Made by a program: the position numbers and the translations under genes. Below the pieces are notes generated by a model that had not been told where the DNA came from, ran no database searches, and was given only the letters and a program-made list of their open reading frames with translations. A stretch of 64,000 bases of DNA from Microbulbifer celer (GTDB lineage Bacteria; Pseudomonadota; Gammaproteobacteria; Pseudomonadales; Cellvibrionaceae). Position 1 is the stretch's first letter. Each line of letters opens with the position of its first letter. The stretch covers positions 3,883,501 through 3,947,500 of the forward strand of contig NZ_CP087715.1 of NCBI RefSeq assembly GCF_020991125.1, written 5' to 3'. This document shows positions 9,359 through 19,949 of the stretch, piece by piece.

Positions 9359-10138
9359 ATGCTGATTGTTATTTCCCCCGCAAAAACCCTCGACTACGAG
9401 AGCGAGATCCCCGCACTGGACGCCACCCAGCCGGATTTCCTCAAGGAGTCCGCGGCCCTGGTCAAGGAGCTGAAGGGGCTGAGCCCCCAGGAGATCTCCA
9501 GTCTGATGAAGATCTCCGACAAGCTGGGGGTGCTCAATTACGATCGCTTCCAGAGCTGGAAGCGCCCCTTCACCTCGCGCAACGCGCGCCCGGCGGCGCT
9601 GGCGTTCAAGGGTGATGTGTACACGGGCCTCGCCGCCGAGACCATGAACAAACGCGACTTCGCCTTTGCCCAGAAGCACCTGCGTATGCTGTCGGGCCTC
9701 TACGGTCTGCTGCGTCCTCTCGACCTGATGCAACCCTACCGGCTGGAAATGGGCACAAAGTTCGCTAACAGTCGCGGCAAGAACCTGTACGAGTTCTGGG
9801 ATGGCAGGATCACCGATGCGCTCAATGCACAGTTACAGGCCCTGAAAAGCAAACAGCTGGTGAACCTCGCCTCCAACGAGTACTTCAAGTCGGTGCAGGC
9901 AAAAAACGTGCAGGGGGAGATCATCACCCCGCACTTCAAGGACTGGAAAAACGGCCAGTACAAGATGATCAGTTTCTTCGCCAAAAAAGCCCGCGGCATG
10001 ATGACCCGCTGGGCCATCGACAACCGGGTGAAGAAGGCCGAACAGTTGCAGGAATTCGATACTGCCGGCTATTACTTCAGTGAAGAACACTCCAAAGGTA
10101 ACGACTGGGTGTTCCTGCGCGATGAACAACCGGCCTGA
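9359..10138 (+). CDS. yaaA: YaaA, peroxide stress protein
   Basis: A 259-residue member of the YaaA/DUF328 family. The N-terminus MLIVISPAKTLDYES and later LYGLLRPLDLMQPYRLEMG, NLYEFW and LVNLASNEYFKSV are hallmark stretches of the family. In E. coli, YaaA lowers free iron during hydrogen peroxide stress and is controlled by OxyR; an oxyR gene is present at 22345-23268. The start at 9359 matches the family N-terminus. The next gene starts 2 bp after its stop, so the two are co-transcribed. Confidence 0.93.
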   Translation: MLIVISPAKTLDYESEIPALDATQPDFLKESAALVKELKGLSPQEISSLMKISDKLGVLNYDRFQSWKRPFTSRNARPAALAFKGDVYTGLAAETMNKRDFAFAQKHLRMLSGLYGLLRPLDLMQPYRLEMGTKFANSRGKNLYEFWDGRITDALNAQLQALKSKQLVNLASNEYFKSVQAKNVQGEIITPHFKDWKNGQYKMISFFAKKARGMMTRWAIDNRVKKAEQLQEFDTAGYYFSEEHSKGNDWVFLRDEQPA

Positions 10139-10140
10139 TC

Positions 10141-10755
10141 ATGGGTGTGGATAAGCTGCGAGACGCGCCCTCCACCGCGCGCAATCGCGATCCGATCTGC
10201 GAACACCTGCAAAGGCTGCTGGCGGATAGTCGCCATGTGCTCGAAGTGGGCAGTGGCACCGGCCAGCACGCGGTGTATTTTGCCCCGCGCCTGTCGCACC
10301 TCACCTGGCAGACCTCCGAGCGCCGCCAGAATCTGCAGGAGGTACAAGCCTGGCTGGCCCACAGCCCGGCGGATAACCTGCCGGCACCTCTGGAACTGGA
10401 CGTCACTGGCGCTTGGCCATCATTGCAGGTGGATACCGTATTCACTGCCAACACCCTGCATATCATGCCTACCTCCGCGGTCGAAACATTTTTCCGGCGA
10501 TTGCCGGAGGTGCTGCAACCCGATGGCCAGCTGATCGTTTACGGTCCGGTGAAAATCGAGGGTCAATATATCGGTCCTGGCAATGCGGATTTTGATGTCT
10601 GGCTGAAGCAGCAGGAACCTCACCGTGGCATCCGCGACCTGGAGTGGCTGGATCAGCTGGCCGGTGAACAGGGCCTGACCCGGGTGGAAAACAATTACCT
10701 GCCGGCCAACAATCAGTTGTTGGTCTGGCAGAAGCACACTGAGAATACTTATTGA
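10141..10755 (+). CDS. DUF938 family SAM-dependent methyltransferase
   Basis: A 204-residue protein with the SAM-binding motif HVLEVGSGTGQHAVYFA (about 33-49), a second acidic motif near LELDVTG and the conserved ADTVFTANTLHI-like segment (here VDTVFTANTLHIM). These identify the DUF938/UPF0585 methyltransferase family, whose substrate is unknown. Its ATG lies 2 bp after the yaaA stop, so translation is probably coupled. A role linked to oxidative stress is only a guess from position. Confidence 0.85.
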   Translation: MGVDKLRDAPSTARNRDPICEHLQRLLADSRHVLEVGSGTGQHAVYFAPRLSHLTWQTSERRQNLQEVQAWLAHSPADNLPAPLELDVTGAWPSLQVDTVFTANTLHIMPTSAVETFFRRLPEVLQPDGQLIVYGPVKIEGQYIGPGNADFDVWLKQQEPHRGIRDLEWLDQLAGEQGLTRVENNYLPANNQLLVWQKHTENTY

Positions 10756-10773
10756 CGACGACAGGAGCGCCCT

Positions 10774-11133
10774 ATGCCCCCATGGTTTGAAGCTACGATA
10801 TCCATTATTTTTGCTGTTGCCGCGGTGTTTTTCTTTGCCAAGTACCGCGAAGCCGCCGGCTCGCTGCATGAATCCGAGCGCATGAAACACAAGCTGTCCA
10901 AAGACCTGGACCGCTACCGCGATATGCCGCAATTGCGCGCCCTGCGCGATGGCCTGATCGGCACTCGCAACCTGCCGGTAGACGACGAGGGCCGCGAGCA
11001 TCTGCTGATCCGCAATGGCGAGCAAAAGCTGGTGCATATCACCGTGCACAAAACCGTTGCCGAAGTGGACGACAGCAGCGACGTCACCTACCGCGCCGGT
11101 GGTGAAGAGCGTCGTCTGCAGGAACTGGAATAA
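10774..11133 (+). CDS. Single-pass membrane protein of unknown function
   Basis: A 119-residue protein with an N-terminal membrane helix (about residues 5-23), a basic amphipathic segment with coiled-coil character (ESERMKHKLSKDLDRYRD) and a small C-terminal domain containing NLPVDDEGREHLLIRNG. It follows the methyltransferase by 18 bp with a good AGGAGCG ribosome site and probably ends the yaaA transcript. I do not recognise the family. Confidence 0.6.
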   Translation: MPPWFEATISIIFAVAAVFFFAKYREAAGSLHESERMKHKLSKDLDRYRDMPQLRALRDGLIGTRNLPVDDEGREHLLIRNGEQKLVHITVHKTVAEVDDSSDVTYRAGGEERRLQELE

Positions 11134-11367
11134 CGTCCGCTTCCTTTGCCCGTCTGTTTCCCGCCGCATCCGGGGCAGCATGCAAGTGCTGCCCGATTTT
11201 CACTCTATTTGTCGTCTTTATGTGCAAATATGCATAATCCCCGATGAAAATAGCCAAATAGGGCCATAGTCTTCCCGTTCCTGATTGTGTAATTTGGCGC
11301 CGCCAATAATGAGAATAAATGGCGACGAAAGCTTTTATACAATTATTTCATAGGGAACAGGTCGATC

Positions 11368-12525
11368 ATGTGGACCAAAAATCAAATTGCCAGTGCTATT
11401 GCCGCCGGCGCCATTATTGGGGCGGTACCGGCCAGTGCTGAAGTGTTTTCCGGTCGGGGTAGTGCCATGGCTGGCGCGGGTGTGGCCGGTGGCGATTACA
11501 CCTACAGTGCGCTGGTAAACCCGGCGACGGCCACCAATTTCAAAGAGAACGATGATTTCGCGATTACCTTCGATTTCGGCCTGATCGCCAACGATCAGAA
11601 CGAGTTTATCGATACGGCGGAAGATCTGACGGATTACATTGATGAACTGGACGGACTGCTCGCCGACCAGAGTAGTGCCGATTACATACTGGACTCTCTG
11701 CGCACCCTGGACGACTCGCGCCTGACCCTGGACGCCGGTGCGCAATTGACCCTGGCGGTACCGAATAACTTCGTTTCCGGCATGCTCTATGTACGTCAAT
11801 CTGCCTTTTTATCCACTGAAGTGTCCCTGGCGGATTCGGATGTGGAGCTGCTGAGCAATTTCGGCGAGCAATACTTTGATGAAAATGACCTTGAGTCCGC
11901 GGCGGGCGCTTTCGGCTACAGTCTGCAGGAAGTGGGCTTTGCCGCTGCGCGGGAATTCACCTTCGGTGGGTATCGGGTTTCCCTGGGGGCAACACCAAAG
12001 TATCAGTCTGTAGAAACCATCGAATATATCGAAACGGTTGCCAACTTCGACAATGACGATTTCGATGTGGACGACTACATGCTGGACCACAGCAACTTCA
12101 ATATTGACTTCGGTGCGACCATCAACTGGGGTCAACTTCAGGGTGGCCTTTCCGTGCGCAATACCCTGGCTCAGAAATACGAAACCCTGAGCGGTATGGA
12201 GATTCAGCTGGATCCGCAGGTGACCGCTGGCGTGGGGTACACCGGGGAGGTTTTTACGGTGCTGGGTGACCTGGACCTGAACGCTGTGGAGTTGTTCGAC
12301 GGTGCCGGCGAGGTACAGATTGCGCGCCTGGGTGTGGAGGCGGATCTGTTCGACTGGGCTCAACTGCGGCTGGGGTACCGCCACGATCTGCAGGACACCT
12401 ACGACGGCGCCTTCACCGCCGGTATCGGCTTCTCTCCGTTTGATGTGGTGCAGTTTCACCTGGCGGCCACTCAGTCTTCCGATGATACACTGGGTGCCGC
12501 GCTGCAGTTCGGGCTGGATCTGTAA
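11368..12525 (+). CDS. TraF-like (TraF_2 family) outer-membrane barrel protein
   Basis: A 385-residue exported protein: signal peptide to about residue 24 (ending ASA), then RGSAMAGAGVAGGDYTYSALVNPA, a region that marks proteins annotated as 'conjugal transfer protein TraF' (TraF_2). The remainder is rich in alternating strands and acidic loops, with late motifs such as LRLGYRHDLQD and FTAGIGFSPF resembling FadL/OmpP1-type barrels. There are no conjugation genes nearby, so the family name is misleading here; a barrel of unknown cargo is the safest call. A terminator follows at 12568. Confidence 0.7.
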   Translation: MWTKNQIASAIAAGAIIGAVPASAEVFSGRGSAMAGAGVAGGDYTYSALVNPATATNFKENDDFAITFDFGLIANDQNEFIDTAEDLTDYIDELDGLLADQSSADYILDSLRTLDDSRLTLDAGAQLTLAVPNNFVSGMLYVRQSAFLSTEVSLADSDVELLSNFGEQYFDENDLESAAGAFGYSLQEVGFAAAREFTFGGYRVSLGATPKYQSVETIEYIETVANFDNDDFDVDDYMLDHSNFNIDFGATINWGQLQGGLSVRNTLAQKYETLSGMEIQLDPQVTAGVGYTGEVFTVLGDLDLNAVELFDGAGEVQIARLGVEADLFDWAQLRLGYRHDLQDTYDGAFTAGIGFSPFDVVQFHLAATQSSDDTLGAALQFGLDL

Positions 12526-12567
12526 CTGGGATGTAGCTGCAGGTTCGCGAGATCTGAACAGGTTAAG

Positions 12568-12590
12568 AAGGGGCTTCGCGCCCCTTTTTT
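12568..12590 (+). terminator. Terminator after the TraF-like gene
   Basis: GGGGC (12570-12574) pairs with GCCCC (12580-12584), flanked by AA and a run of six T. It separates this gene from the convergent phoR. Confidence 0.75.
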
Positions 12591-12622
12591 ATTGCCATGC
12601 AAACCCCGCCGGGTCCTGAAGC

Positions 12623-13936
<1,314 letters not shown>

Positions 13937-14007
13937 GCTGGTCGGGCCGTCTGAATATGTTAGGCGAAGCGGCAGCGCCTGGAACTGTGCGCCGATCTTC
14001 GCGCGAA

Positions 14008-14095
14008 GGCCGGGTGCCGGGTATTTATTTTTGAAAGCGTCAGCGACAGGGAAGTATTCACAGCGGTTTCAAAAATAAATACCCGGTGCCCGGCC
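14008..14095. repeat. Large palindromic repeat, copy D (between phoB and phoR)
   Basis: A 29-nt arm at 14008-14036 is the reverse complement of 14067-14095 with two mismatches. The 30-nt centre contains CAGGGAAGTATTCAC, related to the centres of the three other palindromes in the window. A stable hairpin in the phoB-phoR message could reduce phoR expression relative to phoB; this is inference. Confidence 0.8.
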
Positions 14096-14138
14096 GCCAC
14101 TGGGCTCTCTAGGGAGCATGAACCTTGTGTAGGTAGGA

Positions 14139-14843
14139 TTACACCCTTTCCACGGTCTGTACAGAGAAGCGGTAGCCGGTGCCGCGTACGGTCTGGATAT
14201 AGCGTTCGTGGCCGTCGATAGTGAGGGCTTTGCGCAGGCGGCGGATATGTACGTCTACGGTGCGCTCCTCCACATACACGTTGCCGCCCCACACGTGGTC
14301 CAGTAACTGCGTACGGGTATAGGCCCGTTCCTGATGGGAGAGGAAAAAGGTCAGCAGGCGAAACTCCGTCGGTCCCATATCCACCGCATCGCCATTGATG
14401 GTCACCCGGTGGCTGATCGGATCCAGCACCAGGCCACCTGCCGTCAGCGGCTCTTCCGGTGTGCTCGGGCCCGCGCGGCGCAAGACCGCTTTCAGGCGCG
14501 CCACCAGCTCCCGGGGAGAAAACGGTTTGGTGATGTAATCGTCGGCGCCGGTTTCCAGACCTTTGATCTTGTGATCTTCTTCGCCCTTCGCGGTCAGCAT
14601 GATTATCGGGATCGCAGCGGTCAATTCATCCCGCTTCAGGCGGCGTGCCAGTTCCACTCCGGAAACATCCGGCAGCATCCAGTCCAGCAGGATCAGATCC
14701 GGCTTCTCGTCGATGACCAGCGAGTGGGCCGCCTGTGCGTTTTCTGCCTCCAGACAGCGATAATCCGCCATCTCCAGCGCCACGCGCAGCATGTCCCTAA
14801 CCGGGGCTTCATCGTCGACTATCAGAATCGTCTTGCTGTCCAT
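14139..14843 (-). CDS. phoB: PhoB, phosphate regulon response regulator
   Basis: A 234-residue OmpR-family regulator. The receiver domain (1-120) has the acidic pocket VDDE, the phosphorylated Asp54 in LLDWMLP and Lys in YITKPFSPREL. The C-terminal winged helix (about 130-230) includes TEFRLLTFFLSHQERAYTR and VDVHIRRLRKAL. Phosphorylated PhoB binds PHO boxes; two are visible in this window, one before pstS and one before phoB itself, so autoactivation is expected. It is followed by phoR. Confidence 0.96.
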   Translation of the reverse strand: MDSKTILIVDDEAPVRDMLRVALEMADYRCLEAENAQAAHSLVIDEKPDLILLDWMLPDVSGVELARRLKRDELTAAIPIIMLTAKGEEDHKIKGLETGADDYITKPFSPRELVARLKAVLRRAGPSTPEEPLTAGGLVLDPISHRVTINGDAVDMGPTEFRLLTFFLSHQERAYTRTQLLDHVWGGNVYVEERTVDVHIRRLRKALTIDGHERYIQTVRGTGYRFSVQTVERV

Positions 14844-14899
14844 CTGCCTGCCATACCCTAATTGCTGGTCTGAATTCGAACTGACTTTTTAGAGTGGCC

Positions 14900-14933
14900 A
14901 TTAAACGTCACTTTAATGACAAATATATGACAG
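14900..14933 (-). promoter_or_regulatory. PHO box and -10 element of the phoB promoter
   Basis: Read on the minus strand this is CTGTCAT-ATAT-TTGTCAT (14933 to 14916), a nearly ideal PhoB site, followed after 10 bp by TTTAAT (14905 to 14900) as a -10 element. It lies between ubiA and phoB and points to phoB. Confidence 0.85.
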
Positions 14934-14995
14934 ACGCCGGTCGATCGCGAAAAGAGACCGTAAAAAGAGATCGTGAAAAGGAGCCTGAAGTTCGT

Positions 14996-15883
14996 TCACT
15001 GGAGCAGGAAGTGAAAAAATATTCCCGAAAATACAGCCGCGCCGACCCAGTTGTTATTCAGGAATGCCTTGAAGCAGTCGTCCCGCTGACGGTTTTTAAT
15101 CAACCACTGTTGGTAGGCGAACAATCCGGCGGCTGCCGCGACGCCCACATAGTAGAGTGCGCCCAGTTCCTGACGCCCACCGAGCATCAGCAGGGCAAAG
15201 ATCACCATGACCTGCAGGCAGCCGGTCATGGCGCGGTCCATCTCTCCAAACAGGATGGCAGTGGATTTGACCCCGATCTTGAGGTCATCGTCCCGGTCCA
15301 CCATGGCATAGAAGGTGTCGTAGGCCACGGTCCACAGCAGGTTGGTGGTAAAGAGCAGCCACGCCACCGGGGGCACGCTGTTGTTCACCGCGGCGAACGC
15401 CATTGGAATGCCCATACTGAAGGCCGCCCCCAGCACCACCTGGGGCAAGTGGGTGTAGCGCTTCGCGAACGGATAGCAGAACGCCAGTGCCAGCGCCGGC
15501 AGTGACAGCAGTACAGTAAGCCGGTTGGTGGTAAGCACCAGCAGGAAGGCGAGTAGCATCAGGCCGGCGAATAATAGCAGCGCGCCTTTGGGCGTTGCCG
15601 CGCCGGTGGCGAGGGGGCGCTGGTGGGTGCGTTTTACGTGACCATCAACATTGCGGTCGGCAAAATCGTTGACCGCACAGCCGGCAGCGCGGGTGAGGAT
15701 CACCCCGAGGGTGAAGACCATAAACAGGTGGACACCCGGCCATCCTTCTGCGGCCAGCCACAGCGCCCACCAGGTGGGCCACAACAGCAACAGGGAGCCG
15801 ATGGGGCGATCGAGCCGTGCCAGTTGCCAGTAGGGTAACGCCTGGGGCCAGCGTTGCTGTAATTGTTGGCTGATCAATTGCAT
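14996..15883 (-). CDS. ubiA: UbiA, 4-hydroxybenzoate polyprenyltransferase
   Basis: A 295-residue inner-membrane enzyme that attaches the polyprenyl tail to 4-hydroxybenzoate in ubiquinone synthesis. The first aspartate motif is NDFADRNVD (about 72-80) and the second is [12 protein letters not shown] (about 197-208); the rest is a series of membrane helices. It starts 38 bp after the ubiC stop in the same direction, so ubiC-ubiA is one transcript with consecutive steps. The phoB promoter begins just downstream. Confidence 0.95.
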   Translation of the reverse strand: MQLISQQLQQRWPQALPYWQLARLDRPIGSLLLLWPTWWALWLAAEGWPGVHLFMVFTLGVILTRAAGCAVNDFADRNVDGHVKRTHQRPLATGAATPKGALLLFAGLMLLAFLLVLTTNRLTVLLSLPALALAFCYPFAKRYTHLPQVVLGAAFSMGIPMAFAAVNNSVPPVAWLLFTTNLLWTVAYDTFYAMVDRDDDLKIGVKSTAILFGEMDRAMTGCLQVMVIFALLMLGGRQELGALYYVGVAAAAGLFAYQQWLIKNRQRDDCFKAFLNNNWVGAAVFSGIFFHFLLQ

Positions 15884-15921
15884 ATCCTCACGGGCATCAA
15901 TACTTTACGCGCCACGTCTGC

Positions 15922-16518
15922 TTATCGGGGCGCGCAGGTCGCGGGCGGTGTCTGGGGATTGAAACTGTTGAGAAAGGTTTCTGCAACCAGCAGTGGTTTG
16001 TCCTTTAGCCAGAAGGTGGAGCGGCGCCCCCAGGCTCGTGTGGACATTTCGGCGAGCTCGTCGATGGCGCAATGGGAATTGCGCTGCAGCTGGTTGAGCA
16101 CGATGGGCCCGCGCTTCATGTCGGCGCGGCTGAACAGGAGTTCACCGAGCGGGCGGCTGTCGAGGTTGCGCAGGTGCCGGAGTTTGCCGCTGACCGAGCG
16201 TTCCGGTAACACGCTGCGGGCGTAGACCCAGGGCTGGCCATGGCCGCACAGGAGGACTTCGCGCACCAGGGCGAGGGAGCGATCCCGCAGGTTGAGGGCC
16301 CGGCGTTCTTCGAGGCGCGGTTGCTGCCAGTCCTGATGCAGGATCCTTACGCTGAACTCGCCATTGCTGAAATCTTTCAGGGCGGCAGTAAGGGAGCCGG
16401 GGTGGATCAACCAGGGTACGAGGTTTTCCGGCGGTACGCTGCCGTACAGGTTTTCCAGGGGCTGGGGGTGCCAGTCGCCGACCGGAAGATAGGGAGACTC
16501 ATAGGGGGAGTGGTACAA
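15922..16518 (-). CDS. ubiC: UbiC, chorismate pyruvate-lyase
   Basis: A 198-residue enzyme that splits chorismate into 4-hydroxybenzoate and pyruvate, the first committed step to ubiquinone. Characteristic segments are PGSLTAALK, VLLCGHGQPWVYARSVLP and LGELLF, plus the C-terminal WGRRSTFWL and LLVAETFL. No ATG fits; the only plausible start is TTG at 16518, six bases after a GGAG ribosome site. It leads the ubiCA operon and is divergent from the symporter gene. Confidence 0.92.
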   Translation of the reverse strand: MYHSPYESPYLPVGDWHPQPLENLYGSVPPENLVPWLIHPGSLTAALKDFSNGEFSVRILHQDWQQPRLEERRALNLRDRSLALVREVLLCGHGQPWVYARSVLPERSVSGKLRHLRNLDSRPLGELLFSRADMKRGPIVLNQLQRNSHCAIDELAEMSTRAWGRRSTFWLKDKPLLVAETFLNSFNPQTPPATCAPR

Positions 16519-16745
16519 CGTTGACTCCGCGCAGGTGCAAAAGCGTTATTGTACCCGACGGCGGAGTGAGGTGAATGGGATCGACTTTGCCGGTGGCGCG
16601 CCCTGCCGATATAGTGTCGGTCAAATCGGGGGTGGTGATTACCACTGCGGTATCGAAACCTTCGCTCGTAACAGCAATAGGCTGATAGAGCTCGCACAAA
16701 ATAAACATTTACCAACAAGTATTGGTATCAGTAACAGGACGGACC

Positions 16746-18056
16746 ATGGGGCTTACCAAAAAAATCGTATTGGCCATGATCGCGGGTATCGCGGTCGGGC
16801 TGCTGCTCAATTTCCTCAATACCAGCCAGCTTCTGGGCGAGACGGTAAGCGGGCTTATCAATAATTACCTCACCACCGGACTATTCGATATCGTCGGGCG
16901 TATCTTTATCGCCTCACTGAAGCTGATGGTGGTACCGCTGGTGCTGGTATCCCTGGTGTGTGGTGCCTGCGCTCTGTCCGAAGGCAGCCGCGTGGGGGTG
17001 TTGGCTGGCAAAACGTTGCTGCTGTATCTGCTGACCACGGCCGCGGCGATTACCCTGGCTCTGGTGCTGGCGCTGGTGATTCAGCCCGGTGCCGGTATGG
17101 AGGGGATGGCCAGCGATGCGACCTTCGATCCGCAGCCGTCGCCGCCGCTGTCAGAGGTGCTGGTGAACATTTTCCCCACCAATCCGGTGGATGCGATGGC
17201 CAAGGGCAATATGCTCCAGATCATCGTATTCGCGCTGCTGATGGGGTATGCGGTATCCCGCAGTGGCAAGCCAGGCCAGCGTATTGCGGGTTTCTTCAAT
17301 GATCTGAACGAAGTCATCATGCGCATGGTGGGGGTACTGATGGTGTTTGCCCCCTATGGTGTATTTGCACTGTTGGCAACCAAGATTGCGCAGCTGGGGC
17401 TGGATGCCATTGTGCAGCTGATGAAGTACTTCCTGGTGGTACTGAGCGCGTTGCTGCTGCACGCTTTCGGGGTTTATTCCATTCTGTTGAAACTGCTGTC
17501 CGGCCTGAGCCCGCTGAAACTGATCAAGAAGATGCGTCCGGCGATGGTGTTTGCCTTCAGCACCGCGTCCTCCGCGGCGACCATTCCGGTAACGCTGCAG
17601 ACGGTGGAAAAGCGCCTGGGTGTGGATAATAAAGTGGCTTCGTTCACGGTGCCTCTGGGTGCCACGATCAATATGGATGGCACCGCGATCATGCAGGGCG
17701 TGGCGACGGTATTCATCTCTCAGCTCTACGGTATCGATATCGGCCTGATGGGCTATCTGACGGTGATCCTGACCGCAACCCTGGCTTCCATCGGTACCGC
17801 CGGTGTGCCGGGTGTGGGCCTGATCATGCTGGCGATGGTACTGCAGCAGGTCGGCCTGCCGCTCGAGGGCATTGCAATTGTGATGGGTGTGGATCGCCTG
17901 CTGGATATGGTGCGTACCGCGGTCAATATCACCGGTGATTCCGTAGTGACGGCGATCGTGGCCAAGAGTGAGGGTGCGCTGAATGTGGAGCGCTTCAACG
18001 ATGACAACTACAACAGCGTAGTTGCCAATGAAGAGGACGCTTCGCGCACCGCATAG
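16746..18056 (+). CDS. Dicarboxylate/amino acid:cation symporter (DAACS family)
   Basis: A 436-residue inner-membrane carrier of the GltP/DctA group, which takes up C4-dicarboxylates, glutamate or serine with Na+ or H+. Diagnostic features are the serine-rich hairpin FSTASSAATIPVTL, the conserved TINMDGTAIMQG motif and the C-terminal GVDRLLDMVRTAVNITGDS. The start at 16746 is preceded by AGGACGG and matches the usual MGLTKKI-type N-terminus; an in-frame TTG at 16722 is less likely. Single gene with its own terminator. Substrate choice among dicarboxylates and amino acids cannot be read from the motifs alone. Confidence 0.9.
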   Translation: MGLTKKIVLAMIAGIAVGLLLNFLNTSQLLGETVSGLINNYLTTGLFDIVGRIFIASLKLMVVPLVLVSLVCGACALSEGSRVGVLAGKTLLLYLLTTAAAITLALVLALVIQPGAGMEGMASDATFDPQPSPPLSEVLVNIFPTNPVDAMAKGNMLQIIVFALLMGYAVSRSGKPGQRIAGFFNDLNEVIMRMVGVLMVFAPYGVFALLATKIAQLGLDAIVQLMKYFLVVLSALLLHAFGVYSILLKLLSGLSPLKLIKKMRPAMVFAFSTASSAATIPVTLQTVEKRLGVDNKVASFTVPLGATINMDGTAIMQGVATVFISQLYGIDIGLMGYLTVILTATLASIGTAGVPGVGLIMLAMVLQQVGLPLEGIAIVMGVDRLLDMVRTAVNITGDSVVTAIVAKSEGALNVERFNDDNYNSVVANEEDASRTA

Positions 18057-18101
18057 CACGCATTGCTGGTGCCCTGAGAGTTTCTTGTGAGACACACACA
18101 G

Positions 18102-18134
18102 AAAAGGCGAGTCGGTTGATCGGCTCGCCTTTTT
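18102..18134 (+). terminator. Terminator after the symporter gene
   Basis: AAAAGGCGAG (18102-18111) pairs with CTCGCCTTTT (18124-18133), followed by further T and ATTT. Confidence 0.85.
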
Positions 18135-18220
18135 ATTTGCCGCCCGACTTTGCTTGCTAATCTACTTTTGTCTGCGGACCTACTGGCTGGTGCATCCACC
18201 TGCCTCACAAGCTGCCGCAA

Positions 18221-18907
18221 TCACAGTTCTGCCATCGCCCGTAATTGGTCGGCTTCCAGATTGTCCTCCATGGCGTCCATCAGCTCTTCCACCAGTGCTG
18301 AAAGCGCACGCTCGATGGCTTCTCCGGTGTTGTCGTCGCTGTCGCCGCTGTTGCGCCGGGTTCTAATCCGGTACTTGCTGCTGATCTCCAGCTCGTCGAC
18401 ATCTATATGGTGCTCGCGCAGATTGTTGCCGGCGCGGTTACTGAGCTGGTAGCGAAATTCGCCGGCTATCACGACGACGCCTTCCTCAATATCGTAGCCG
18501 CCTTTGCTTTGCATCCTGACGAGGTGTTTGATCACCTTGATATCCAGGCTGTTCCCCAGCTCCAGGATACCGTCATCCTGCACCAACGGAATATCCTCAT
18601 CGTCGAAATGCGCTTCCAGCTCCCGGGCCAGTTCGCTGTGCAGGTGTTGGGTGTACTTGCGCACTGCCTGCTGTTTGATTTCCGACAGGCCGCCACCATT
18701 GCTGGCCTGAGCGAGCAACAATTGCAGATTGGTGGTGGAGATCGATACGGGAATATCGAGTGTGATTTCGGTCGCGGCGATATTCAGGCTGGGTGCGCTC
18801 TCATCTCCCCCCCAGAAACCCTGGGCAAGGGCGCTCAAAGGCTGAAGACTCAGGCACAGGACACCTGCAGCGACCGCAACGCTGCGATGTTGAAATATTC
18901 TCATCAT
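18221..18907 (-). CDS. Secreted protein of unknown function, paralogue 1
   Basis: A 228-residue protein with a signal peptide cleaved after SALA (about residue 28), so the mature chain starts QGFWGGDES. The body alternates charged helices with a strand-rich middle (VVVIAGEFRYQLSN) and ends in a helical acidic tail (LVEELMDAMEDNLEADQLR). It is a clear paralogue of the next gene (19230-19949): same mature N-terminus, the pattern LLLAQAS-G-LS, and the same C-terminal motif ending DNLEAD-LR. I do not recognise the family; periplasmic or outer-membrane-associated location is inferred. Confidence 0.65.
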   Translation of the reverse strand: MMRIFQHRSVAVAAGVLCLSLQPLSALAQGFWGGDESAPSLNIAATEITLDIPVSISTTNLQLLLAQASNGGGLSEIKQQAVRKYTQHLHSELARELEAHFDDEDIPLVQDDGILELGNSLDIKVIKHLVRMQSKGGYDIEEGVVVIAGEFRYQLSNRAGNNLREHHIDVDELEISSKYRIRTRRNSGDSDDNTGEAIERALSALVEELMDAMEDNLEADQLRAMAEL

Positions 18908-19229
18908 CGTTCCCTGTAATTTATTTTATTGGAAGGGATCGGGCAGCGCGGTGTGTTTTTCCACGCATTATTTGTGTAATTAAGATGACAGACTGCCATT
19001 GTTCTCCGAGCCGGGCAAAAATTTTAGTGACTTGTGCGTCAGTAGGGGTCAGTTTTGTGCGCTATATCCGGCGCGGACGCTGGTGATGGGGTAGCGGGGC
19101 CGCAGTGCGGGTTCAGGGTATCAAGGGCGGATGTCAGCGCGGGGATACGCGAAGTGACGGAGGGGCACTCGTGTGGAACTGACGCGCGGTACGTCAGGAA
19201 TCCGGCGCAACATGAACATGGCAGCCCGC
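18908..19229. other. Intergenic region between the two secreted paralogues
   Basis: About 320 bp with no convincing coding sequence. It must contain the promoter of the 18221-18907 gene; I see no clear terminator or operator. Confidence 0.5.
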
Positions 19230-19949
19230 TCAGCTGCGGTTAAGCTCGCGCAGGCTGTCCGCTTCGAGGTCGTCTTCTATCCGGTCCAGGAGTCGCTCCG
19301 CCAGCTCCGCCATCAAGGTCTGCAGCTGCTCGTTGGTATTGTCTTCGCTGGGGCGGCCGTCATTGGGCGTTTTGATTTGGTAGCCCTGGCGCAGGCGTAG
19401 GTCGGCAATATCCACCCGTTTTTCCCGCAATACGCGACCACTGGGACTCTTGAGGCGCAGGTGATAATCGCCGCTGGCGGTGAGCCGGCCACGCTCCAGC
19501 TCGTAGTCGCCCGAACTGCGGATATCGTTCAGTTCTTTGGCGATCGTAAGATCGACGGCACTGTGCAGAGTCAGCGATTGATTGTCGGTGATCAGGGGGA
19601 CTTCCTCGTCAGTGAGAAACTCCCGCAGGCGGGTCTCAAGCTCCGTGCGCAGCTGGGCGATAAAGTGCGCTTCGGTTTTTTCTTTTGCTGCGCTCAGGCT
19701 TTTACCGGCGGCCGCCTGCGCCAACAGCGCTTCCAGATCATTGCCATGCATGGGCACGTCCATGACGATTTCTGCCTGCGCCAGGGTGATGTGCGGCAAT
19801 GGCGTTTCATCGCCTCCGAAAAAACCCTGTGCCGCGACCGGTGCCGCGAGCAACGGCGCAATCAGGAAAGTACCGGTCAGGAAGGCACCGGTAAAAAGCG
19901 CCTTGGGTGAGAACAAGAGAGAGAAATTCTTACCGAATACCGGAAACAT
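19230..19949 (-). CDS. Secreted protein of unknown function, paralogue 2
   Basis: A 239-residue protein with a long signal peptide (cleavage near residue 40, PVAA), then QGFFGGDETPLPHITLAQAE. It matches the downstream paralogue in the mature N-terminus, in LEALLAQAAAGKSLSAAK, in a central strand region (GRLTASGDYHLRL) and in the C-terminal LLDRIEDDLEADSLREL. The two genes point the same way with about 320 bp between them, so they arose by tandem duplication and have diverged widely. Function unknown. Confidence 0.65.
   Translation of the reverse strand: MFPVFGKNFSLLFSPKALFTGAFLTGTFLIAPLLAAPVAAQGFFGGDETPLPHITLAQAEIVMDVPMHGNDLEALLAQAAAGKSLSAAKEKTEAHFIAQLRTELETRLREFLTDEEVPLITDNQSLTLHSAVDLTIAKELNDIRSSGDYELERGRLTASGDYHLRLKSPSGRVLREKRVDIADLRLRQGYQIKTPNDGRPSEDNTNEQLQTLMAELAERLLDRIEDDLEADSLRELNRS

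Noticed and set aside
11368..12525. Conjugative transfer locus suggested by the TraF label
   Set aside because: No pilus, relaxase or coupling genes nearby; the protein is a barrel-type relative that carries the name by family annotation only.
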